Shown here: positions 23,685 through 33,994 of the stretch, in pieces
Layout: each line of letters begins with the position of its first letter
Numbering within the stretch: the stretch's first letter is position 1
Assembly (NCBI RefSeq): GCF_003255815.1
Contig: NC_037673.1
Coordinates: forward strand, 157,303,732 to 157,367,731
Origin: Theropithecus gelada
Taxonomy: Eukaryota > Chordata > Mammalia > Primates > Cercopithecidae
Reading direction: 5' to 3'
Length of the DNA: 64,000 nt
The notes under the pieces: generated by a model
Databases searched by the model: none
Seen by the model: the letters and a program-made list of their open reading frames with translations, nothing else
What the model was told of the DNA's origin: nothing
Position numbers and translations under genes: made by a program

Positions 23685-23928
23685 TTTAATTGTGTATATT
23701 TAAGAAACTCAACATGATGCTTTGATGTACATAGGTATAGTGAGATGCTTACTATAAGCAAGGAAACTAACATATTCATCATCTCACATAGTCTCTCCCC
23801 ACTTTTTGTGGTAAGAATACCTAAATCTAATCTCTTAGCAAATTTCTAGTATAGAATACAATACTATTAACTATAGCCCTTGTGCTGTACCTTAGCTGTC
23901 TGTCCCATCTTGCTTTGATCCAAGCGAG
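23685..23928 (-). mobile_element. Old L1 (L1MA/L1MB-like) 3'UTR, antisense
   Basis: 'tttgatgtacataggtatag', 'aacatattcatcatctcaca' and 'ttaactatagcccttgtgct' match the antisense 3'UTR of L1MA/L1MB-type elements. Confidence 0.75.
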
Positions 23929-23949
23929 AGTTGGTAAGAAAAATGTATC

Positions 23950-24185
23950 TGTGGTAGGAAGGATTCTAAGATGGTTCCCAAGATTCCTGGCTCCTGTTTT
24001 ACACGTACTCTCTCCCACTCATTCAATTCCATACTGTTCTAGGTACTGCTGGGAAGGGGTTTGGCAGATGTACTTAAGGTCCCAAAGCAGTTTACCTTAA
24101 GACAGAGGTTAACCTGGATAAGGCTGACTAATCAGGGAAGCCCCTCCAAGGGCTCTTCCTGCAAGAGAGATTTGAAGTGTGACAG
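23950..24185 (+). mobile_element. ERVL/MaLR-like LTR fragment
   Basis: 'ggattctaagatggttccca' with 'aaggctgactaatcagg' resembles the 5' half of an old ERVL or MaLR LTR. It separates two antisense L1 pieces. Family assignment is tentative. Confidence 0.45.
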
Positions 24186-24189
24186 GTGA

Positions 24190-24435
24190 ACACTTAAGTC
24201 GCTTCCATAACTTGGCTATTATGAGTAGCGCTGCAGTGAACATGGGAGCAGAGATTTCTCTTCGACATACTGATTTCAAATCTTTTGGGTAAATACCCAA
24301 AAGTGAAATTGCTGGATCATATGGTAATTCTGTTTTTAGTTTTTGAGGAACCTCCATACAGTTTTCCATAGTCACCACTAATTGACATTTCTAGTAATAG
24401 TGTATGTACCAGGTTTCCCTTTTCTCCACAAGCTC
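24190..24435 (-). mobile_element. Old L1 ORF2 3' fragment, antisense
   Basis: 'ttttgggtaaatacccaaaa', 'attgctggatcatatggtaa' and 'ttttccatagtcaccactaa' are antisense ORF2 C-terminal sequence. On the minus strand, 24,109-24,378 still reads as a decayed L1 C-terminal segment containing 'AISLLGIYPKD'. Confidence 0.85.
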
Positions 24436-24618
24436 TTAATACTACCCTCAGATGATGCCTGCAAAGTGTATCATCCCTTATGAGTTTGTGTGTCAGGTTG
24501 ACTTCTCTGATCTGCCCTTTTCCTCTTGGACACTGTGCCTGTCATCCAGGAAGCCAATGGGAGGTGGTGTCTCTGGGATGTGACTGTGATGCCTGGACTG
24601 TGGTCTTGTGTCCTCTAA

Positions 24619-25249
24619 CAGCAATTCCCAACCTTTTGGCATCAGGTACCAGTTCTGTGAAAGACATTTTTTCCAGGGATGTAGGGGCATGAAGATGGTT
24701 TCGGGATGAAACTGTTCCACCTCAGATCATCAGGCATTAGATTCTTGTAAGGAGCGAGCAACCTAGATCCTTGGCATGCACAGTTCACAATAGGGTTCAT
24801 GTTCCTATGAGAATCTAATGCCGCCAGTGATCTGACAGGGGGTGGAGCTCAGGTGGTAATGCTCGCCTGCTGCTCACCTCTTACTATGCCGCTCAGTTCC
24901 TAACAGGCCATGGACCAGTACTGTTAGGAACTTGTATGTCATTTGCTTTGTATGTCCACCCCCTGGGGTTACACTGGAAACGCTTCTAATGAACCACGGC
25001 AGAAGAAAGAGGATATTGCAATATAATCGAAGGTGTGTGACTTTATAACTGAGGCCAAAGCCTTGACTCAATCCCAGTTCTACCTCCTTCAGCGAATGTA
25101 TTCACCACTCAGAGCCTCAGTCACTTTTGAGGGTGGGGAGAAAAAAGATAGAAAATAATGTGTGGACTTACTGTATGGTGTCCACCCAATATGTGGTGAG
25201 TATGGTGGACATACAAAGTAAATGACTGTTAGGGGTTGGGGAACCCCTG
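24619..25249. mobile_element. MER1 (hAT-Charlie MITE), broken by a composite insertion
   Basis: The left part starts 'cagcaattcccaaccttttg' and runs to about 24,919, with 'atgaaactgttccacctcag' and 'caatagggttcatgttccta'. The right part is only the terminal stretch 'ttaggggttggggaacccct' at about 25,229-25,249. Without the insertion the element is about 320 bp, close to the usual MER1B length. The insertion at 24,920-25,226 is not MER1. Confidence 0.88.
24920..25226. other. Composite insertion made of inverted copies of both flanks
   Basis: Segment A (24,936-25,008) is the reverse complement of 26,631-26,703, with 4 mismatches in 73. Segment B (about 25,009-25,204) is the reverse complement of 23,072-23,271, with about ten mismatches and a 4-base loss. 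Segment C (25,205-25,226) is a direct copy of 26,681-26,702, and therefore also the inverse of the start of A. At the left edge 'gttaggaac' (24,923-24,931) is the inverse of 'gttcctaac' at 24,896-24,904. 'actgttagg' occurs at both edges. This pattern fits serial template switching better than transposition. Confidence 0.9.
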
Positions 25250-26035
25250 TCTTAAAAAGCCAATCTTCCCTGGGGCAAGCCGGTGATGCTTAACTCAGAC
25301 AGATTCCCAGATATCTCTGGGTTTGAAATTCTAACTGATACCCACAGTGTAAGTTTTAGGGAGAAATCTGTTGGTAGCTCTAAACAGCTGCTGACACACG
25401 GTAAAACCAGGACTGTATGGACTACACTTGAGACAATCAACTATGAAAATGATTCTACTGTTTTGTAGAATTTCATTGTGCTGACTCAGTAAGGCAGCCA
25501 TTCCACAGAAATCAGGAGCACCAAGGGGGTGTGTGTTGTTATTTGTTAACGAGCTCTGTGGTTCTGTGACCTTCGGGTTACTCAGCCTCTCCAGGGCATG
25601 TGTTAGTGGGTCCTCGAGATTGTTCTAAGGACCGATGCTAATCTGGTTGCTAAGAATCACCTGAGGAGTTTTGAAAAGTAGTGAAGCCTGGTCTCATTCC
25701 TCAGACATGTTGAAAAACAGTTGTAGCCTCAGCTAATGGAAGCAAATAGCTTTGTTTTAGACAGGCTTTGTAATGGCTTATCAAAGGATTAGGGAGGTGC
25801 ATGAAGCTGAGAGCCTGAAAACGGGCTGGACGGGTAGGAAGTCTGCGTCCCAGCCATATGCATATTTTAAAGGCACCTTGTGTGATGCTGATGTTCAGTC
25901 AGAATTGGGATTGTTTGGGTGAGGTGGTTTCTGGGGTAATTTCCAGCTCTGTTGGAATGATACTGATACTACTGCTAAGATCGCCCATTTACTCAGCTAA
26001 ATAATTTATGTGCTATTTGTTAGGTACATTAGCAG
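25250..26035. other. Mostly unassigned; small MIR and MER5A traces
   Basis: A possible antisense MIR trace lies at 25,545-25,600 ('tctgtgaccttcgggttact'). A MER5A-like trace lies at 25,645-25,715 ('aagaatcacctgaggagttt'). No gene seen. Confidence 0.5.
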
Positions 26036-26039
26036 CTCC

Positions 26040-26170
26040 AGAGCGGCTAAGAGCTGAAGAATTCTAGATTTGGAGCAGTTAAGTAATTTTTCCAACAACA
26101 CACATAAAGCCAGTGGCAGATCTAGGCCTTAAACTCCGTTCCACCTGACTCTTAATCACTCTGCTACCAT
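26040..26170 (+). repeat. MIR fragment, sense
   Basis: 'gagcagttaagtaatttttc' followed by 'agccagtggcagatctaggc' and 'ccacctgactcttaatc' match the MIR 3' half. Confidence 0.75.
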
Positions 26171-26370
26171 TTATTCTTCAGCCGTGTAGGAGCAAGTTCT
26201 GGGTAAAAGAGTTTTATGGCACCAGAGACATCCCCCCTCTGTTCCAGCGAGCAGTTACATAATATGTGGATATTCCTATGCCTGGCAGACAGTCTTATTG
26301 TGAGCACCCTGACCTCCTAGCTCCTTTGGTCACAGAATCTGTCTAAGTAAAAGGATCATGTTTTCATTAA

Positions 26371-26458
26371 CAACAAAAGCTACTTTACAAGAAACTAATA
26401 TGGTGGCTCTAAAACAACAAAAGCTACTTTACAAGAAACTAATATGGTGGCTCTGAAA
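26371..26458 (+). repeat. 44-bp tandem duplication
   Basis: Two adjacent 44-bp units (26,371-26,414 and 26,415-26,458) start 'caacaaaagctactttacaa' and contain 'aatatggtggctct'. They differ only at about one or two bases near the end, so the duplication is recent. Confidence 0.95.
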
Positions 26459-26630
26459 GCTCGCGGGTCATTTGCCATGGTAAAGACTCAGGGAAGCTTT
26501 CGTGGAGTCATCACACTTGTAAATTTTCTTCTCCTCTGTTTATTCACATACAGACTCCTGATTTAGTGTTTTCCTCTGCAGGTAGGAAAATGCAGCACTT
26601 TTTCCTAAGGGCTCTAATTGAGGATGATGT

Positions 26631-26703
26631 TTTCTTCTGCTGTGGTTCATTAGAAGCGTTTCCAATGTAACCCCAGGAGGTGGACATACAAAGTAAATGA
26701 CAT
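26631..26703 (+). other. Source A of the inverted copy in MER1
   Basis: Unique-looking sequence with 'cattagaagcgtttcc' and 'ggtggacatacaaagtaaat'. It recurs inverted at 24,936-25,008, and its right part recurs directly at 25,205-25,226. Confidence 0.9.
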
Positions 26704-26879
26704 TGGTCTTCAGTTCTGCCCCGTAGGAAGAGCAAGTGGAGGTCCTGGCAACTTAATGACAGCTAATGAGGACGGAGTGCTCCCCAGGTTGTCCTGGCTG
26801 TGCAAAGCAGCCTCCGGGCATTATCACATTTTCCTCAGAGAAGCAGCTGAAGTCTAAGTGTGCCTAAGAACCAGGGATA

Positions 26880-26985
26880 TCCAGGCTTCTGATTCTCTTT
26901 CTTTCATCAAATTGCTGCATGACTTTAGGCAAATCCCTCAATCTTTCTGCATATTCAGAATTTGTACACGGGTAAGGGTAAAATG
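26880..26985 (-). repeat. MIR fragment, antisense
   Basis: 'gctgcatgactttaggcaaa' and 'tccctcaatctttctgcata' are the antisense MIR core. Confidence 0.65.
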
Positions 26986-26989
26986 AATT

Positions 26990-27936
26990 AAAAACACCCT
27001 CTGTTGGTGACTTGAGGCTTAGGGAGCCATCATATCTGCAAGCTGTTGGCGAAGAATTATGTGCTTTGCCATGTTTGGCTCTATTAACTGTGCCCCACTT
27101 CCTTGGCACAGTCCGGGACCATTCTTTATATTTTCCCGAGGTGACTTATGTGTTGGGAGGCAGGTGGAAACCTGGTCCATGAAGGACTTATTGCTTTAGA
27201 TTTCTTAATTTCAGGTTGGGAACAAAAATAAAAATCTAGTCTCTGTATTTTACTGGGTGTTATGTTTTGCAAGTAACAGAGACACAAGCTTAGGCTCCAG
27301 CTGTGTCTGGCTTTGTCTGTTTGTAAAGGGCAAGGCCTCTTTGTTTTCTGCAGGGAGCCTCTCTTTTCTGCCTTGTTTTTACTCCCAGTTAACAATCTCA
27401 CAGTGTATTAGGGTTGCACAGAGCCTCCCTCACTGGAGGGAGTGTAACTGTGAGCCATGAATAAAGCCAGCAAATGGGGAAAAATCATGCTGATAGTATT
27501 TTACTTATGCCAGCATCACTGCCTCCGTGGACCCACCAGACGCCTGTGGAGATTCCGATGAATCTTCTGAATCAGGGAGGCAGAACTGAAGTTTGTTTGA
27601 CTCCCTTGAACACAACTCTGTTCGTGATCTGCAGCAGCTCTGCGGAAGTCACCAGCCGTGGCTGTGCTTATCAGCCAGACCCCTGGGCTTTGCTCTGGCC
27701 TCTGTCTCCCCAGGCCATGCCTGTCTGCAAGCAGCCAAGTCAAACTCCATTTCCGGGGGCTGAAGTAGACCTGTATCTGCCACTGGCTAACAAAGCTTGT
27801 CCCTTGAGGACAGAGGTCTTTGAAAATGCAACTAAGCAGAGTGCAGGAAGGCAGATTTAGTCAGTCTAAATCCCACTGCCTGATTTTAATTTGATAGTGC
27901 CTACTTTGTTTTCACAGTCAAAGGTCTCTCCTAGTG
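26990..27936. other. Unassigned sequence, moderately GC-rich at 27,465-27,860
   Basis: A 128-codon plus-strand frame (27,474-27,860) overlaps a 75-codon minus-strand frame. Neither resembles a known family and neither shows domain, signal or membrane features. The region is not visibly a repeat. I do not call a gene. Confidence 0.5.
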
Positions 27937-27948
27937 TATCTATTTTTT

Positions 27949-28246
27949 TCTATATTATTATACTTTAAGTTCTAGGGTACATGTGCACAACGTGCAGGTT
28001 TGTTACATATGCATACATGTGCCATGTTGGTGTGCTGTACCCATCAACTCGTCAGCACCCATCAACTCGTCATTTACATCAGGTATAACTCCCAATGCCA
28101 TCCTTCCCCCCTCCCCCCTCCCCACAATAGGCCCCGGTGTGTGATGTTCCCCTACCCGTGTCCAAGTGATCTCATTGTTCAATTCCCACCTATGAGTGAG
28201 AACATGCAGTGTTTGGTTTTCTGTTCTCAGCAAACTATCGCAAGTA
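27949..28246 (-). mobile_element. Truncated L1PA 3' end, antisense, with tiny inverted 5' tip
   Basis: Antisense L1PA 3'UTR: 'ttatactttaagttctaggg', 'acatgtgccatgttggtgtg', 'tcccacctatgagtgagaac'. A perfect 12-bp TSD, 'tatctatttttt', flanks it (27,937-27,948 and 28,247-28,258). The last 19 bases (28,226-28,244) are the reverse complement of what L1 carries there. An 18-bp internal tandem duplication ('cccatcaactcgtcagca') lies near 28,041-28,075. Confidence 0.92.
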
Positions 28247-28404
28247 TATCTATTTTTTAACCTCTGAGGATTACTATAGGAACATAGGGCACACAGAAAT
28301 AAGATGCACCTTATATGTGGTTAGATGTGGACTGAAGCACTGACATAACTTTTTGTTTTAGCTCCAATCCCAGTCTCAGCTTGACTCCTTTAAACAGTAT
28401 AGTG

Positions 28405-28875
28405 AACTATTCTTGTATGTTGCCTGGGTTCAAATCCAAGCTCCACCACTTACTAACTACATGGGTTCAAGAACTCATTCTGCTTTCTGCAAGCTTTTCT
28501 TTTTTTTTCTTTTTTCTTTTTGAGGTGGAGTCTCGCTCTGTTGCCCAGGCTGGAGTGCAGTGGCATGATCTTGGCTCACTGTAAGCTCCGCCTCCTGGGC
28601 TCATGCCATTCTCCTGCCTTAGCCTCCCGAGTAGCTGGGACTACAGGTGCCCGCCACCATGCCCAGCTAATTTTTTGTATTTTTAGTAGAGACGGGGTTT
28701 CACTGTGTTAGCCAGTATGGTCTTGATCTCCTGACCTTGTGATCCACCTGCCTCAGCCTAAGCTTCAGATTTTTAACCAGTAAAAAGGACATAATAATTG
28801 TAGCTGCCTCACAGGGCTTTTGGAGAGATTAAATGAGCACCCACTAGTATCCTATAAATATTAGCTATTGTGGTT
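28405..28875 (-). repeat. MIR SINE, antisense, split by an AluY
   Basis: The left half (28,405-28,490) has 'gggttcaaatccaagctcca'. The right half (28,760-28,875) has 'ataattgtagctgcctcaca' and 'gagattaaatgag'. The Alu at 28,497-28,759 separates them. Confidence 0.85.
28497..28759 (-). mobile_element. AluY, antisense, 5'-truncated
   Basis: T-rich tail on the left, then 'gaggtggagtctcgctctgt' and 'ctccgcctcctgggctcatg'. 'gatctcctgaccttgtgatc' supports AluY. It stops after 'cacctgcctcagcct', so roughly the first 45 bases of the Alu are missing. 'aagctt' on both sides is a weak target duplication. Confidence 0.93.
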
Positions 28876-28974
28876 ACCGTCAAGAGTACTCAGGGACATT
28901 TTAACTAGGTGCCCTGGGGTAGCTTTACGAAGGGAATGGATGGCAGGCATGTTAAGGGATCTGATGGTATCACA

Positions 28975-29075
28975 CCAGGCTGTAAACTCCATGGGGGCCA
29001 GGATTGTGCCTTGCTCACTTATTTCCCTATCCTCAGTGCTTGGAACATAGGAGGCACTCATAAATATTTGAAGAA
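28975..29075 (+). repeat. L2 3' end, sense
   Basis: 'ctgtaaactccatgggggcc', 'gtgcttggaacataggaggc' and 'ataaatatttgaagaatta' are the L2 tail. Confidence 0.88.
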
Positions 29076-29084
29076 TTAATGAGG

Positions 29085-29190
29085 CAGATGACCCAAGTTC
29101 TAGTCCCAGTTTTGCTACTTTTGGTCTTGGGCAAGTTATTTACCTTCTTGGATTCTGAGTTTGTACATTTATGAAATGAGAAACAATCTT
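29085..29190 (-). repeat. MIR fragment, antisense
   Basis: 'ttggtcttgggcaagttatt' and 'gtacatttatgaaatgagaa' are antisense MIR. Confidence 0.8.
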
Positions 29191-29204
29191 TCAGAAATAG
29201 CTAT

Positions 29205-29430
29205 AAAACTAGTCAGCTGGTACTGTGTGCTTCCTATATGCCAGACACTGGCTAGGTATGTCCCAGGGGCTACGTTGTCTGATTTTTCACAGCATCCCTG
29301 GGAGGTAGGTGCAATTACTGCTCTGTTTTGTAGCTGGTGTAACTGATATTTAGAGAGGGCAAGAAATGTATCAGAGTCACAGAGCTACTGAGTAAAGGAG
29401 ATGAGGTTTGCAACCAATTAGACTGGTCCC
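29205..29430 (+). repeat. MIR SINE, sense
   Basis: 'cttcctatatgccagacact', 'atccctgggaggtaggtgca' and 'gtcacagagctactgagtaa' match MIR. It directly follows an antisense MIR, giving an inverted MIR pair. Confidence 0.85.
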
Positions 29431-30388
29431 ATTCTCTGTGGATGCGCTATGCCTCGTAGAGACTCTGGGATAAAGCAGGAACTCAAAATGTAGCCTCTGC
29501 TACTGCTTTTGTTATTAGTAAGATTTTTTTCCTGTGACACTTGGCCCAAGGGAAACGTTCAGTCAGTCTAGTCATCTCTATGCTTATAACAATGTGTCCA
29601 TACTTGAAAAAGCCCAGTCAGAACTCAGAGGCTGAGATTTCTCTGTGTGTTTGACACCCTGGCCAGCATACTGATTTGAAAATTGAAGCAAACACATGTC
29701 TTCAGAATGATTTTAGTTGCGCACTTGCTAGTAATTTCCACAGGCAGCCAACCAGGAAGGCAAGAGAGGTTGACACTCCTGGGGAGCTCTGAGTCATCTG
29801 ACAAGATGGGGATAAAACATCGTAAAGGCAGTTGCCTGAGCCAGACCCTGCCTCCCTGATACGTGATGGCAAATTATAAAGTTGGGGTAAAGCTTGAGAG
29901 GGATAGGATCTTTGAGGTCATCTAATCCCAGTGAGGAAAGGGGACCAGAGTGACAAGGATATTCAGAGCTACGGAAGGGGTGGTGATGAAAGGTCACTGA
30001 TGAAGCTATGGAAGGGACTGCATGAACAACCCCTAAAGTGGGCACCCATGGTTTGTGCCAGGCCAGCATCCACTCCTCCATTTTTTGGTGACAGTTATCT
30101 TGGTTTAGGGATCCACCCACACAAGTTAAATATGTTGACCTAAAGCTGATGCTGTCCTTACTGCACTGTGCTAGCACTGCTCAAGGCTGCCCTACCCTCT
30201 TATTAATAGATAAATCCTGCTAGCCGGTCCATGCAGGAGTTCCTACACTTGCTTCCCACAGCTGCATTGGGAAATCCAAAGATGGAAGATGGAGCCTGGA
30301 TTTCTCTAGTCTTCCAGCAAAGTCACATAATACAAGTACTTTTCTCTCATGGTAGCATTGTGGGGATTGTTCAGCTAAGATACCAAGT
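29431..30388. other. Unassigned non-coding sequence
   Basis: No repeat or gene recognised. Overlapping frames on both strands at 29,794-30,177 are not supported by any motif. Confidence 0.5.
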
Positions 30389-30634
30389 ATTGAAGCAATG
30401 GGAGAATAATCAGAGAATTACACAGGAGGTGTGCCCAGCTGGTTATATGTTCCTATTATTAATGTCACTATCCCCAACCTGGCCCCAGCAGTGACTACAT
30501 TGTTTTTTATAATCAGCAAAAAGCTACGAAACACCATTAGTGAAAGCCCAGTATTTTTCAAAACAATCCTCTAGAGGATATACTTATTGAAGCATTGTAT
30601 GTAAAAGGAAAAGATTTAAATCAACCTAAACATT
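30389..30634 (+). repeat. Local duplication, copy 1
   Basis: This 246-bp block recurs directly at about 31,830-32,075, offset by 1,440 bases. Shared blocks include 'aatgtcactatccccaacct', 'tctagaggatatacttatt' and 'gatttaaatcaaccta'. Copy 1 runs on into L1 sequence without a break and so is likely the original. Confidence 0.92.
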
Positions 30635-30990
30635 CATCTATGAGGAGCGGGTTACATAAATTTTGGTACATTTCTACTATACAATATTATGTGGCCATTA
30701 GAAAGAATAAGTAATGGTTTTGTATACTAATATAACACAATCTCTAAGAAGTAACAGGTGAATAAAACCACCTACAGAGACTGGTGTATCACTTAGGTTA
30801 TAAAAAAATAAGGGGCATCCACATGTGTATTTGTATGGATATAGACTCTCACTGGAAGGACACACACATACAAAGTGGTTGCTTTAGGGGAGGAAAGTGG
30901 AGAGGCTGTAGACACGTTCTACAGAAAGCTTTTCAGTAAATATTCATAATGCATTAAACATGCTTTCTACCATGTCCACGTATTATCTAT
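30585..30990 (+). mobile_element. Old L1M/HAL1-like ORF2 end and 3'UTR fragment, sense
   Basis: 'ataaattttggtacatttct', 'caatattatgtggccattag' and 'gtggttgctttaggggagg' are typical of the ORF2 end and 3'UTR of old L1M/HAL1-type elements. Highly diverged and without an open frame. Confidence 0.75.
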
Positions 30991-31635
30991 TTAAAGTAAA
31001 CACGTAAGTAATTTTAAAGCCATAATAAATAGTTCTTTATAAAGTATAAAACGTCACTTGGAAACAGCATCTGAACTTTCCTCCATCTCTCCATCCCAAT
31101 GAGGAGGCAGCATTTAAAAGCATTTTATTTTCTCCCACAGTAGAGACCACAGCTCCAAGGCTGGAAGAAAGACTGTTCCAATCCTACAATATCCTTCCTT
31201 AAGAGATTTGATGGCACAAAGTGAGAGGAAGAAATTGTCCAAACTCCTATTCATTATTTCTTCAAAAACTCATAATAGAGCAAAGAAGAGGCTGAAAGTC
31301 AGTGTCTCCCCTCTATTTTAAGTATCTGGGATGCAGAAGCATCCAACTCTATCTCCACAAGCCCACTTGATTGTCAACTGGGAAGTTACGGACCAGAGGA
31401 TGTCACATCCAGAGAGCATCAGCTCTGGGCAAGACAATCCATTGTGGTACGAGTAACTTCTATTCATAATCACTTTTATCCAAAAAGATTTACTTATTTT
31501 AAATTACAGATATATTATAAATACATATACACATAGTAAGGGCATATTCTGAAAAGTTATTGCTAATAGGGGTGCACTGTCAAAATATTTAGAAGACCAC
31601 TTTTCGGCTAATTCCAGAGAGGCAAAAGACACAGT
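30991..31635. other. Unassigned AT-rich sequence
   Basis: No repeat family or gene recognised. Confidence 0.5.
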
Positions 31636-31639
31636 GACA

Positions 31640-31830
31640 ATAACACCACTGTTAAAGTCAGGTGGATTTGTGTCTAAATCCCAGCTCTGTTCCTTGTTAG
31701 CTATGCTACCCTAAGTAAGTGACTCTGCTTCTCTATGTCTAATTCATCGCTTATAAAAATGGGATAATAGTAGTAGGCATCTTAAGAGTGACCATGGTGA
31801 AGACGGAATGGAATAAAGCCTGTGCGGCAT
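31640..31830 (-). repeat. MIR, antisense, ended by the local duplication
   Basis: 'ctaaatcccagctctgttcc', 'aaaaatgggataatagtagt' and 'aataaagcctgtgcggcat' follow antisense MIR. The MIR match stops where duplication copy 2 begins. Confidence 0.75.
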
Positions 31831-32075
31831 TGAAGCAAAGGGAGAATGATCAGAGAATTACATAGGAGGTGTGCAGAAGCTGGTTATGTGTTCCTGTTAT
31901 TAATGTCACTATCCCCAACCTGGCCCTAGCAGTGACTTCATGGTTTTTATATAATCAGAAAAAGGCTACTAAACAGCACCAGTGAAAGCCAAGTACTTTT
32001 CAAAACAATTCTCTAGAGGATATACTTATTCCTGCATTGTATATACAAGGAAAAGATTTAAATCAACCTAAATAT
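31830..32075 (+). repeat. Local duplication, copy 2
   Basis: Direct partner of 30,389-30,634, roughly 88 percent identical by eye. It ends inside the L1-derived part, whereas copy 1 continues. That suggests copy 2 was derived and inserted into a MIR. Confidence 0.92.
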
Positions 32076-32089
32076 TTAGAATAGCTCCT

Positions 32090-32625
32090 CCTGATTCCTA
32101 CCCCCTAAGATTTACACCCTTGTGTCTTCCCCTGGCCTTGAGCAGATATAGTAACTTACATCAGTGAACATATTAGGCAAAAGTGATGGGATATCAATTC
32201 TATAATTAGGTTACAAAAGATTGTGACTTTCTTCTTGCTAACCATCTCTCTTACTCTTTTTGTGTATATGCCCTAAAAGAGAGGGCAAGCTGGCAAGGAA
32301 CTGAGGGAAGTCTCTGGAAAATGGCTGGTGAGGAACTGAGATGCTCTGTGCAACAGCCTTGGAGGAACTGAGTGTGACTAATCACCAGGTCAGTAAGCTT
32401 GGAAGTGGATCCTTCCCCAGTCAAGCCTTCAGGTGAGTGTGCAGTCTTGGCTAATACCTTGATTGTGTCCTTGTAAGAAACCCCTGAGACAGAGAACTCA
32501 GGTAAGTTGCTCAAAGATTCCTGACCCATAGAAACTGTAAAATAATATGCATTATTCTTTTAAGGCATTTAATTTGGGGGATAATTTGATATTCATCAAT
32601 AGACAAATAAGGTAGCCTGCAAGTA
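32090..32625 (+). mobile_element. ERVL/MaLR-type LTR, sense, family not assigned
   Basis: 'aaaagtgatgggatatcaat', 'ttaggttacaaaagattgtg', 'gaggaactgag', 'tgtgactaatcaccaggtca', 'ttcctgacccatagaaactg' and the terminal 'ttaaggcatttaatttgg' are in the order seen in old mammalian LTRs with a 3' polyadenylation region. No internal viral sequence flanks it. Confidence 0.65.
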
Positions 32626-32629
32626 CTTA

Positions 32630-33990
32630 ACAATGGACGCTGTATAAAAGCTCAGTAAAAGCTGTGGTATGGAATATTACATAGCCGATGTATGGCTATG
32701 CCCTTATCTCATACCCATGGCAGACATCACTGATCACAAAATATTTTCTCGTGGTGAATCCAGATGCAGTCTCAGAATATTAACACTAAAGTCCAGGAAG
32801 CTATCAACTCTTCAAATAAAACCAATCCTGATCTAGTCAGTACTTATCATCTCTTTACTCTAATATGTAATATTTCTTTAATGGGAGACAAATTCTTTCC
32901 TTCATGGTGAGAGATAGTACTACAAATTATTAGAACAAATCTTTGAATGTATACAAAATATAAATGACTGACATTTCATTTCAAGAATATATTTTCCTCT
33001 AGAGGAGGGCAAGAGAGATTGAGAGTACTGGAAACCTTAAGAGAATGGAGGAGATAAGCCCAGAAGTAGAAGCTGGGAGCATGGAAGCTCTCCTTATCTC
33101 TCTTTTTAAACTGTGATTTAGCCTTTTAATAGGGTTGCCATATAAATGGTGTTTTGGTGATTTCATAGAACATAATTTATTCTTTTTTATACAATAGCAT
33201 CATTTAATCACAATACTAACAATTTATTTGTTTCAGAAATGCAGGCAGTTGAGATTAACCATATACAAAACTATAAGGTAGTATGTTAAGACTTAAACAT
33301 CTAGAAAATGGTTTCCAGACTTAAAAATAGTTGTTAAATCTTCTTTGATCATACTAAAAACTTCACTTCTATCTGTGCATCTCGTTGGCGTTATTTCCAG
33401 GAACATTTTTTTCCTTTTTACTCCAGTGTACTGTGTAATAACTGGATCCCCAAACTGAACACTCCTGAAACTTTTTCTACTCAACCACAACAGTATTTAT
33501 TCTTATTTTCAATAGATACTTTTAGATTCCAGCAATTGTTTAGAATTCATGATCTACTCAGGACCATAAATTGTGACGGCATCATTAAAGTGACTACAGA
33601 TTTTACTGCACTACATTCTAGGGAGACTTTTTCCTTTGATTTCATAGTAAATGTGTCACATGTGTTGCATTTATCCAAATTCAATGCATAAAAGTAATAG
33701 CATGTTTATATCTTAAGGGCTGCCATTTTGAACAAATGAAGAAATGGAGGGGAAGTTGCTATGAAAATGATGAAATTGTCTAAGGAGTAAACTGTTTTGA
33801 AATAGGGAACATTTCCTTCAACTCAGTATGCAATGTGTTCTTTGCCCAGTACAATAATAGTGTGGGCTATTTAAATAAAGTACTTTTAGTATTTATGTGC
33901 TTCATTTTGTTGGTTAAAGCAGAGAGATCTCTTGAAAATAGGAAGAAATGCAGGTGAATGATCACAGGGAATTGCCCTTTAGGTCCATAA
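32630..33990. other. Unassigned AT-rich sequence
   Basis: No gene. No repeat assigned with confidence. Confidence 0.5.
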
Positions 33991-33994
33991 CATG

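Noticed and set aside
24936..25204. Retroposition of a spliced minus-strand RNA, because A and B are colinear on the minus strand.
   Set aside because: The A-B junction does not coincide with GT..AG signals at 26,631 or 23,271 on the minus strand, and there is no poly(A) tail.
24936..25226. The insertion in MER1 as a DNA transposon, because it has 22-base inverted ends and 'actgttagg' on both sides.
   Set aside because: Its body is fully explained by copies of two nearby loci, and the right-hand inverted end is a copy of locus A. No known transposon body or transposase remains.
27474..27860. 128-codon frame in a somewhat GC-rich stretch as a possible exon.
   Set aside because: No family similarity, no supporting splice-site pattern that I could defend, and an overlapping minus-strand frame of similar quality. 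Transcript data would decide.
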